Part shown: one piece after another, positions 19,101-28,696 of the stretch | Numbering within the stretch: the stretch's first letter is position 1 | How the letters are laid out: every line of letters starts with the position of its first letter | Origin: Magnetospirillum sp. | GTDB lineage: Bacteria; Pseudomonadota; Alphaproteobacteria; Rhodospirillales; Magnetospirillaceae | Assembly: GCA_024707145.1 (NCBI GenBank) | Contig: JANQAI010000008.1 | Location: forward strand, 372,001 to 436,000 | Reading direction: 5' to 3' | Length of the DNA stretch: 64,000 nt | Position numbers and translations under genes: made by a program | Notes under the pieces: model-generated | Told to the model about the DNA's origin: nothing | The model's database searches: none | The model's input: only the letters and a program-made list of their open reading frames with translations

Positions 19101-22100
19101 CACTCACCTGGCTGGTGGACAGCGCCGCCAGTTGCGCCGTGGTCAGCGCCGACACCTGGGTCGAAGTCAGCTCGCCCACATTGGTGGTCGACAGCGCCGC
19201 CAGTTGCGCGGTGGTCAACACCGCAACCTGGGTCGAGGTCAGCTCGGTGACATCGGTGGTGCTCAGGCCGGCCAACTGGGTGGTGGTCAGCGCCTTCACC
19301 TGGGTGGTGGTCAGCGCCTCGACCTGGGTCGACGACAGTGCCGACACGTTGGTCGACGACAGCGCCGCCACCTGGGCGGTGGTCAGCACCGCAACCTGGG
19401 TCGAGGTCAGCTCGCCCACGTCCGTGGTGCTCAGGCCCGCCAGCTGCGCGGTGGTCAGGGCCTTGGCCTGGGTGGTGGTCAGCGCCTCGACCTGGGTCTG
19501 CGACAGCGCCGACACGTTGGTCGACGACAGCGCCGTCAGTTGCGCCGTGGTCAGCGCCGCGACCTGGGTCGAGGTCAGCTCGCCCACGTCGGTGGTGGAC
19601 AGCGCCGCCACCTGGGCGGTGGTCAGCGCCGCGACCTGGGTGGTGCTCAACGCTTCGACCTGGGTCTGCGACAGCGCACTCACCTGGCTGGTGGACAGCG
19701 CCTTGATCTGCGCCGTGGTCAGCGCCGACACCTGGGTGGTGGTCAGCTCGCCCACGTTGGTGGTCGACAGCGCCGCCAGTTGCGCGGTGGTCAGCACCGC
19801 AACCTGGGTCGAGGTCAGTTCGGTGACGTCGGTGGTGCTCAGGCCCGCCAACTGGGTGGTGGTCAGCGCCTTCACCTGGGTGGTGGTCAGCGCCTCAACC
19901 TGCGTCTGCGACAGCGCCGACACGTTGGTCGACGACAGCGCCGCCAACTGCGCGGTGGTCAGCACCGCCACCTGGGTCGAGGTCAGCTCGCCCACGTCCG
20001 TGGTGCTCAGGCCCGCCAATTGGGCGGTGGTCAGCGCCTTGGCCTGGGTGGTGGTCAGCGCCTCGACCTGGGTCTGCGACAGCGCCGACACGTTGGTCGA
20101 CGACAGCGCCGTCAGCTGCGCCGTGGTCAGCGCCGCGACCTGGGTCGAGGTCAGCTCGCCCACGTCCGTGGTGGACAGGGCCGCCACCTGCGCCGTGGTC
20201 AGGGCCGACACCTGGGTGGTGCTCAAGGCCTCGACCTGGGTCTGCGACAGCACGCTCACCTGGCTGGTGGACAACGCCTTGATCTGCGCCGTGGTCAGCG
20301 CCTCCACCTGGGTGGTGGTCAACTCGCCCACATTGGTGGTCGACAGCGCCGCCAGTTGCTGCGGTGGTCAGCACCGCAACCTGGGTCGAGGTCAGCTCGG
20401 TGACGTCGGTGGTGCTCAGGCCGGCCAACTGGGTGGTGGTCAGCGCCTTGACCTGGGTGGTGGTCAGCGCCTCGACCTGGGTCTGCGACAGCGCCGACAC
20501 ATTGGTCGACGACAGCGCCGTCAACTGCGCCGTGGTCAGCACCGCAACCTGGGTCGAGGTCAGCTCGCCCACGTCCGTGGTGGACAGGGCCGCCAATTGC
20601 GCGGTGGTCAGAGCCTTCACCTGGGTGGTGGACAGCGCCTCAACCTGCGTCTGCGACAGCACACTCACCTGGCTGGTGGACAGCGCCGCCAGCTGCGCCG
20701 TGGTCAACGCCGACACCTGGGTCGAAGTCAGCTCGCCCACATTGGTGGTCGACAGCGCCGCCAGCTGCACCGTGCTCAACGCCCCTACCTGGGTCGAGGT
20801 CAGCTCGCCGATATCGGTGGTGCTCAGGCCCGCCAACTGGGTGGTGGTCAGCGCCTTCACCTGGGTAGCGGTCAACGCCTCGACCTGGGTCTGCGACAGC
20901 GCCGACACGTTGGTCGACGACAGCGACGCCAGTTGGGCGGCAGTCAGCGCCGCCGCCTGGGTCGAGGTCAGCTCGCCCACGTCCGTTGTGCTCAGGCCGG
21001 CCAACTGGGCGGTGGTCAGGGCGGCTGCCTGGGTAGTGGTCAGCGCCTCAATCTGGGTCTGCGACAAGGCGGAAATGTTGGTCGACGACAGCGTCCTCAA
21101 CTGCGCGGTGCTCAGCACCGCAACCTGGGTCGAGGTCAGCTCGCCCACGTCGGTGGTCGATAGCGCCGCAACCTGGGCGGTGGTCAGCGCCTTCACCTGG
21201 GTGGTGGACAGCGCCTCGACCTGGGTCTGCGACAACGCGCTCACCTGGCTGGTGGACAGGGCCGCCACCTGCGCCGTGGTCAGCGCCGACACCTGGGTCG
21301 AGGTCAGTTCGCCCACGTTGGTGGTCGACAGCGAGGCCAACTGCGCGGTGGTCAGCACCGCAACCTGGGTCGAGGTCAGTTCGGTGACGTCGGTGGTGCT
21401 CAGGCCCGCCAACTGGGTGGTGGTCAGCGCCTTGACCTGGGTGGTGGTCAGCGCCTCAACCTGCGTCTGCGACAGCGCCGACACGTTGGTCGACGACAGC
21501 GAAGCCAGCTGGGCGGCGGTCAGCACCCCGACCTGGGTCGAGGTCAGCTCGCCGATGTCGGTGGTGCTCAGACCCGCCAGTTGCGCGGTGGACAGCGCCG
21601 CCACCTGGGTGGTGGTCAGGGCTTCGACCTGGGTTTGCGACAGTGCCGAAATATTGGTCGACGACAACGCCGCCAACTGGGCCGTGCTCAACGCCCCCAC
21701 CTGGGTCGAGGTCAGCTCGCCGATATCGGTGGTCGACAGCGCCCTCCACCTGGGCCGCGGTGAGCGCCTTGACCTGGGTGGTGGTCAGCGCCTCAACCTG
21801 GGTCTGCGACAGCACGGAGATGGAGGTGCCCGACAGCGCCGACACCTGCGCGGTGGTCAGCGCCGACACCTGGGTCGCGTTCAACTGACCGATATTGGTG
21901 GTGGACAGCGCCGTCAGCTGGCCGGTGGTCAGCGCCGCAACCTGGGTCGAGGTCAACTCGCCCACGTCCGTGGTGCTCAGGCCCGCCAACTGCGCCGTGC
22001 TCAGCGCCTTGATCTGGGTCGTGGTCAGAGCCTCGACCTGGGTCTGCGACAACGCCGAGATATTGGTCGACGTCAACGAGGCCAATTGGGCCACGGTAAG

Positions 22101-22523
22101 GTTGGACACCTGAGTCGACGTCAATTCACCGATGTCGGTGGTGCTCAGGCTCAGCAATTGGGCAGCGGTCAGCGCCTTGATCTGCGTCGTCGACAGGGAT
22201 TCGACCTGGGTCGTGTCCAGCGCCGTGAAGTCCGTGCCGATGCCCTGGATCTGGGCGTCATTGAAAACCGCCAGTTGCGCCGCGCCGAACACCAGCTGCG
22301 AGGAGGTCAAGGCACCGAGCTGGACCGAGGTCAGCCCCTTGATCTGCGTCGTCTCCAGGGAGCTCAGCTGCGTTGTGCTCAGGGCCTGGATGCCGGTCGT
22401 GGTGATGGCAGCCACTTGCGTCGACGAGAGCGCGCCGATGTCCGTCGTCGTTAGACTCTGGATGGCCGTAGTCGTCAGATTGGCGATCTGGGCAGGGCTG
22501 AGATAAGAGATCGGCGAGACCAT
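16126..22523 (-). CDS. giant Ser/Thr-rich octapeptide-repeat protein (two 1-base frameshifts)
   Basis: Repaired, this is a protein of about 2131 aa made almost wholly of an 8-residue repeat, x-L-[ST]-[ST]-[TA]-[QDN]-[VIL]-x (for example ALSTTQVS, ELTSTQVA, ALSSTNVS). It is nearly free of Cys, aromatics and charge, except the end (EAWIARLS). No signal peptide, membrane segment or RTX motif is seen, so the export route, if any, is unknown. Each octad offers two to four Ser/Thr, and the next gene is an OGT-like glycosyltransferase. The frame breaks are an extra T at 20360 and an extra C in 21742-21744 (plus strand); both also show as +1 in the DNA repeat period. The ATG at 22523 follows GAGGAG. 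The fold is unknown; a solenoid is possible. Function unknown; surface or mucin-like role is inference. Confidence 0.8.
16631..21900 (-). repeat. hierarchical tandem repeat: 24 bp, 168 bp, 408/576 bp
   Basis: The coding repeat is 24 bp (8 aa). Seven octads form a 168-bp module. A landmark (octads of the STTNVG type) recurs at 16631, 17207, 17615, 18191, 18599, 19175, 19751, 20327, 20736, 21312 and 21889. The spacings are 576, 408, 576, 408, 576, 576, 576, 409, 576 and 577 bp, that is 24 or 17 octads. 576 reads as 7+7+3+7 octads and 408 as 7+3+7, so the array grew and shrank by 7-octad modules. The two odd values locate the two inserted bases. Confidence 0.9.
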
Positions 22524-22536
22524 GAGGATTCTCCTC
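22524..22536 (-). promoter_or_regulatory. small hairpin holding the ribosome site of the repeat gene
   Basis: Minus-strand sequence GAGGA-GAA-TCCTC directly followed by the ATG. The GAGGA(G) Shine-Dalgarno forms one arm of a 5-bp stem with a 3-base loop, so it could be masked in the mRNA. Confidence 0.4.
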
Positions 22537-23027
22537 GTTCGACAACGCGGCGCCAGTTCTTAGCGACGACAACGGCGGGAGTCGAACTCGGGCAGAACCT
22601 GCGGGTCCCCCCCCGCTCCGGACTCGCCATGTGCCACCTTATTGCCCAACCCCTTAACGATCCGTTTTCGTCCAGTTCGGACCGCACAGGCGGATTCAGG
22701 GCGGCGACACATACTCCCTTGATGCTAGTTCTTACCCGAATTCACGTCCGGGCTCAACCCAAGAGATGTAAACGAAATGAGTCATATTGCCCTTATGGGG
22801 TATACACCCGATGTGCACAACGAGTAATGAGCGCGCGATTTTCTTGTTTGGACGCCCCATCCGCGCACGCGGATATGCTGTGCCGCGGAAATCCGGGCGA
22901 CATTGCGGACAATTCGGCAATGGCGTAGAATGCTGCCACGTCCCAGGCGGGCTCCGGCGTCGATCCAGGCTTTGTTTCGGACGGACGCTCCGTCGCAGGA
23001 CCGATACCGGAATGGCAGAACGCCCCC
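22537..23027. other. intergenic region between the repeat gene and a small gene
   Basis: About 490 bases with no convincing gene. It must hold the promoter of the giant repeat gene (leftward) and possibly of the 80-aa gene (rightward). Several open frames on both strands have compositions unlike neighbouring genes. A run of eight C at 22607-22614 is notable. The stretch around 22720-22800 is less GC-rich and is the likeliest promoter zone; I see no exact consensus. Confidence 0.4.
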
Positions 23028-23270
23028 ATGGACGACAACCAGCCTATCGTGAGCGACGGCACCCGGCCGCCGGATGGCCAGCCAGCACCCAAACCGTTGG
23101 ATGTGTGGCACATCGCGGGGCTGCTGATACGCCATCACGACCGGCGCGCCCTGGGCATCGCCGCCCGCCGCGCCATGCGGCTAGGTGAATCGGGAGACCG
23201 CGACGGCGCCCTGGAATGGCTGGAAATCTCCAGAGCGGTGCGTGAATTGCAGCAAGGCAAGCGCAGCTAG
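23028..23270 (+). CDS. small hypothetical protein, 80 aa
   Basis: Product begins MDDNQPIVSDG and has a compact helical part (DVWHIAGLLIRHHDRRALGI, then MRLGESGDRDGALEWLEISR). No signal peptide or family recognised. The composition and codon usage are gene-like, although the ribosome site is weak. It is convergent with the LuxR gene, 85 bases away. Confidence 0.55.
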   Translation: MDDNQPIVSDGTRPPDGQPAPKPLDVWHIAGLLIRHHDRRALGIAARRAMRLGESGDRDGALEWLEISRAVRELQQGKRS

Positions 23271-23355
23271 GTGGGCCGCCGCCCGCCCAAGGCAGACGAC
23301 CTGCACCGGCCCCGGCCGCACCGGGAACCGGCGAATGCGCAATCCGCCACCCCGA

Positions 23356-24045
23356 TCAGCGGGCCAGGTACGGACTTGCCGCCGCCCGCACCGCCACAGC
23401 CGCCGACGACGTATTCGGCAGCGAGCCCGGGACAGCGTTCCAGGTGTGCGCGGGCGCCAGCACGAAGCGCGCGGCCTCGGTGCGCGAGCGGACCCCCAGT
23501 TTCCGGAAGATCGCCTTCACGTGCGACTTCACCGTCACTTCCTCGACCACCAGCGTACGGGCGATGTGCTTGTTGGACGCGCCGGTGGCGACCATGGTCA
23601 GGATTTCGCGCTGGCGCGGCGACAGGCCGCAATCGGACATGCGCACCTCGACACCCGGCACCGCCTTGGCGCTGATGGCGATGGAAGGCACGAAACGCTC
23701 GCCCCGCAACATCAGCTGGACGGCGCAGGCGATGGCCGGCGCGGACATGGTGCGCGGCAGATAGCCGTCATACCCCTGATGAAGCCAGCGCATCGCCTCG
23801 TCCGGAGCGCCGGGGGCGCTATAGACGGCGATCTTGGTCTGTTTCGGCAGCAAAGAGCGCAACCATTCGAGACTTCCCGTCACCGCAAGTTCATAATCCA
23901 GCAGTAACAGCGTAGCGCCCTCGGCCTCGGCAACCGCCTCATTGAGGTTGCTCATGCAATTCACAGCAAGTTCAGTCGTTGTCTTAATCGCTGAAACCAA
24001 GCTGTCTTTTGCCAATCTATTTTCACCTGCCACGACGATGGTCAT
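23356..24045 (-). CDS. LuxR/NarL-type regulator
   Basis: About 229 aa. The N-terminal part is receiver-like (MTIVVAGENRLAKDSLVSAI, LLLLDYELAVTGSLEWL) but lacks the usual acidic pair after the first strand, so phosphorylation is doubtful. The C-terminal part is a clear LuxR helix-turn-helix (LSPRQREILTMVATGASNKH, VTVKSHVKAIFRKLGVRSRT). The start at 24045 begins the receiver fold; the frame is open up to 24117. The target is unknown; it lies between the repeat gene block and the chemotaxis block. Confidence 0.8.
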   Translation of the reverse strand: MTIVVAGENRLAKDSLVSAIKTTTELAVNCMSNLNEAVAEAEGATLLLLDYELAVTGSLEWLRSLLPKQTKIAVYSAPGAPDEAMRWLHQGYDGYLPRTMSAPAIACAVQLMLRGERFVPSIAISAKAVPGVEVRMSDCGLSPRQREILTMVATGASNKHIARTLVVEEVTVKSHVKAIFRKLGVRSRTEAARFVLAPAHTWNAVPGSLPNTSSAAVAVRAAASPYLAR

Positions 24046-24345
24046 AGAGGTCCCCCATTTGTCGAGGTCGGACACGATCTGGTTTATGAACCTTAACACT
24101 CGCACGACAGTTGTCATATTATCCGCATGGAGTAATTAATTTTCCCGAATTTTCGATGAAATGAAGAAAATGTTGTGGCGCTGCAGCATGGGCACACAGT
24201 CTCTAGCTGTCCCACCCTGAAGTCTGGGTCCGAACTCTCCGACCACCCCCCTTTTGAGGGAGAACGGAGGGACTATCCTCCGCCTTGCCGCCCCCCAGGG
24301 CGCGCGGGGATAATCCCCTCATAGCTTCGGCGCACGGAGTTCGCC
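24046..24345. other. AT-richer divergent promoter region
   Basis: 300 bases between the LuxR gene (leftward) and the MCP-like gene (rightward). The part at 24118-24175 is markedly AT-rich and probably contains the promoter of the LuxR gene. No gene or clear operator was identified. Confidence 0.35.
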
Positions 24346-26061
24346 ATGACCAGCGCATCCGTAGCCGGCCTGGCCACCGCCCATGCGGTCGCCGAATTGG
24401 ATCAGGTGGCCGGCTCCATTGAAACCGTCTTTCTCGAGGCTGGCGAGCGGCTGGGCGATGCCGTCACGCGCTGGCGTGCCATCTCGGCGTCTTTCGCGTC
24501 CTTGGCCGGCCAGTATGAAGGCGAGGAAATGCGCCGTTGCGTCGACGGCTTGCGCGCCACCCTGTCCATGGCCGGCACCCTGGGATCGCAAGCCGGAGGC
24601 TCGGCGGCCGGGCTGCTGGGCGAATTGGGCGGAGCGCTCAAGAATATGGAATCCCGCCTCAACCGCCTCAGCAAGACGGTGGCCGAGGTCAAGCTGGTGG
24701 CGCTGAACGCCAAGGTGGAGGCCGCCCACCTGGATGCCGGCCGGCTGGATTTCACCGTCTTCACCCGCGAGATCGACCGCTTGGTCGCAAACGCCGCCGC
24801 CGAGCTGGCCGTGCTGGCCGGCGAACTGCGCAGCCTGGCGGGGGAGACCGCCGCCGCGCACCAGGCGCAGGCGGGATTCAACGACAGCCATGGCTCCGAA
24901 TTGCAGGCGGTCTGCCGCCGGCTGGACGAGGGGTTGCAGCAACTGGCCGGCCAGCGGCAGCGCAGCGCCAACGCCGCCGCCTTGATCGGAACACGCTCGA
25001 GCGCCGCCGGCGACCACATCGCCGAGGTCGTCTCCGCCCTGCAGATCGGCGACATCACCCGCCAACGCACCGAGCACGTGACCCAGGCCCTGGAGTTGCT
25101 GGCCGACCTGGCCGCCCACGCGCCCGGCCTGGCGCCCGAGGATTACCGCCAGGCGGCGGCCCTGGTGTCGTCACTGCAGGCGACCCAGCTGGAGCAGTCC
25201 GCCGCCGACCTGGATCACGAAACCGCCGAGGTGACCGCCAATCTTGCCGCCCTGGCCCGCGAGGCCGAGGAGGTGGCACGCCTGGGCCAGGACAGTTTCG
25301 GCGGTTCGGGCGGCGCATCCTTTCTCGACGGCCTGGCCGGCGAAATGGCCCGCATCCAGCAATTGCTGGAACGCTATGCCGGGGCGCTGGCCAATACCGA
25401 GGCCGCCATGCGGTCGGTGACCCACGCCACCGGCGCCATGGTCGCCCACGTGGAGGCGGTTCATTCCATCGAGGCCGATCTCAAGATCATGGCGCTGAAC
25501 GCCTCATTCAAATGCTCCCGCCTGGGTCCCAAGGGACGCACCCTCAGCGTGGTGGCGCAGAACTTGCGCCAGTTGGCCACCCGCACGGTGGAGGATGCCG
25601 GCGCCCTGATGGATGGCCTGAAGGCCGCCATGGCGACGGCCGAAACCCTGGCCCACGGCCAGGGCGATGGCGGCGAGATCGCCACCGCGCTGGCTTCCTT
25701 GCGCGAGGCTGCTGCCTTGCTGGCGACCAACGGCGCCGACCAGGACGGCGCCCTGTGCGGGCTGGAAGCCGACAGCGCGCGCGCGCAGGCGCTGCTCAAC
25801 GAGGCGGTCGGCCATATTACCCGTGCGGACGATTTCTCGCGGCGCCTCCGCGAGGCGGCCTTGCGGCTGCGGGAAACGGCGAAAGAGGTCGAGATCGATC
25901 CGGAACGGGCCGAAGAACTCAAAAGCCTGGTTCTCGCCAACCTGAGCGGCAACTACACCATGGCCAGCGAGCGGTCGCTGCACGATCTGTTCGGTGGTGG
26001 CGCCAACACCGCCGCCGCGGCCGAAGCCGCCCCGGTGGACCTGGACGATATCCTGTTTTGA
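24346..26061 (+). CDS. soluble, degenerate MCP-like chemotaxis signalling protein
   Basis: A 571-aa Ala-rich, helical, coiled-coil-like protein without membrane segments. Two stretches recall the hairpin tip of MCP signalling domains (VALNAKVEAAHLDAGRLDF near residue 125 and MALNASFKCSRLGPKGRTL near residue 385) but differ from the strict consensus. A segment LQIGDITRQRTEHV near residue 235 recalls the D-x-T-x-Q motif of CheZ-type phosphatases; this is only a resemblance. It converges on cheB with 2 bases between the stops, so it belongs to the chemotaxis locus. It could be a cytoplasmic receptor or a CheY-P phosphatase. Confidence 0.6.
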   Translation: MTSASVAGLATAHAVAELDQVAGSIETVFLEAGERLGDAVTRWRAISASFASLAGQYEGEEMRRCVDGLRATLSMAGTLGSQAGGSAAGLLGELGGALKNMESRLNRLSKTVAEVKLVALNAKVEAAHLDAGRLDFTVFTREIDRLVANAAAELAVLAGELRSLAGETAAAHQAQAGFNDSHGSELQAVCRRLDEGLQQLAGQRQRSANAAALIGTRSSAAGDHIAEVVSALQIGDITRQRTEHVTQALELLADLAAHAPGLAPEDYRQAAALVSSLQATQLEQSAADLDHETAEVTANLAALAREAEEVARLGQDSFGGSGGASFLDGLAGEMARIQQLLERYAGALANTEAAMRSVTHATGAMVAHVEAVHSIEADLKIMALNASFKCSRLGPKGRTLSVVAQNLRQLATRTVEDAGALMDGLKAAMATAETLAHGQGDGGEIATALASLREAAALLATNGADQDGALCGLEADSARAQALLNEAVGHITRADDFSRRLREAALRLRETAKEVEIDPERAEELKSLVLANLSGNYTMASERSLHDLFGGGANTAAAAEAAPVDLDDILF

Positions 26062-26063
26062 CC

Positions 26064-27997
<1,934 letters not shown>

Positions 27998-27999
27998 CC

Positions 28000-28491
28000 T
28001 CACCCCTCCGGCATCAGGCCGGGAAGGTCGCCGTCGGCGGCGAACAGACGGGCAAGGTCGAGCACAATGACGAAATCGGCTCCGCGCCGCCCGATGCGGT
28101 CGATGTATTCCGAGTTCCAGCGGCGCCCGATCTCGGGCGAGCCCATGGCTTCGCCACCGTCCAGGGCGGTCACCTCGAACACCCTGTCGGTCAGCAGGCC
28201 GAGGGCCAGCGAGCGCCCGCCGATCTGACATTCCAGCACCAGGATGCGGGTGTTGCTGGTGTGCTCGGCGGCGGGCAGCCCCAGCTTCAGGCGCAGGTCG
28301 ATGACCGGCACGCCCCGGCCGCGCACGTCGATGAGCCCAAGCAGGTAGGGCGGCGCGTAGGGCAGGTGGGTGATGGGCCCGAGGTCAAGGATCTCACGCA
28401 CCGTTTCCACCGGAACGGCGAAGACCTCCGCCCCGATTCCCAGGGTGACGACTTGGCCGCTGTCTGTGAGCACCTTCGAATCCCCATCCAT
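28000..28491 (-). CDS. cheW: chemotaxis coupling protein CheW
   Basis: A 163-aa adaptor between MCPs and CheA. It shows the CheW fold markers: VVTLGIGAEVFAVPVETVRE, YLLGLIDVRGRGVPVIDLR and a C-terminal DFVIVLDLARLF. One of two CheW genes in the operon; the other is at 32951. Confidence 0.95.
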   Translation of the reverse strand: MDGDSKVLTDSGQVVTLGIGAEVFAVPVETVREILDLGPITHLPYAPPYLLGLIDVRGRGVPVIDLRLKLGLPAAEHTSNTRILVLECQIGGRSLALGLLTDRVFEVTALDGGEAMGSPEIGRRWNSEYIDRIGRRGADFVIVLDLARLFAADGDLPGLMPEG

Positions 28492-28507
28492 GATCCAGCC
28501 CTCTCAA

Positions 28508-28668
28508 TCAGCATCGTTCGAAATCGGCGTCGTGACGGTCCGGGTCACCGGCGGACAGGTCGAAGGCACAGTCCTTTTCGTGCCGGTGCAGATCGCGGAC
28601 CCCCCGGTGAAACCGGCTGCCGCCGGCCTCACCGGGATGTCGAGTTTCGCCTTGATCGAGACGCGCAT
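28508..28668 (-). pseudogene. relic of a third MCP gene (start and tail only)
   Basis: Between MCP1 and cheW. In one minus-strand frame the last residues before a stop are AFDLSAGDPDRHDADFERC, homologous to the MCP1 tail ([19 protein letters not shown]). In another frame the stretch opens with MRVSIKAKL, resembling MCP N-termini here (MRLSVKLKL). Almost everything between is gone. It looks like an internally deleted, decayed chemoreceptor copy. Confidence 0.6.
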
Positions 28669-28696
28669 GACCTCCGTTCCCTTCACCATCAGGCGT

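Noticed and set aside
16174-21163. Very long plus-strand open frames (1409 and 898 aa) opposite the repeat gene
   Set aside because: The 24-bp repeat is a multiple of three and contains no stops in several frames, so all frames stay open. The minus frame has a proper start, ribosome site, regular octads and the co-directional operon; the plus frames have Gly/Arg/Gln- or Trp/Val/Ser-rich compositions unlike real proteins here.
16126-22523. CRISPR-like periodic repeats
   Set aside because: There are no unique spacers; the repeat is continuous, in frame and encodes octapeptides.
22561-22620. Short tRNA-like stretch (GTTCGACTCCC in reverse)
   Set aside because: The T-loop-like piece lacks a matching T stem and acceptor, and no anticodon arm is found upstream.
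22787-23188. 133-aa plus-strand frame overlapping the 80-aa gene
   Set aside because: Arg/His/Cys-rich composition typical of an out-of-frame reading; the 80-aa frame in the same stretch is more protein-like.
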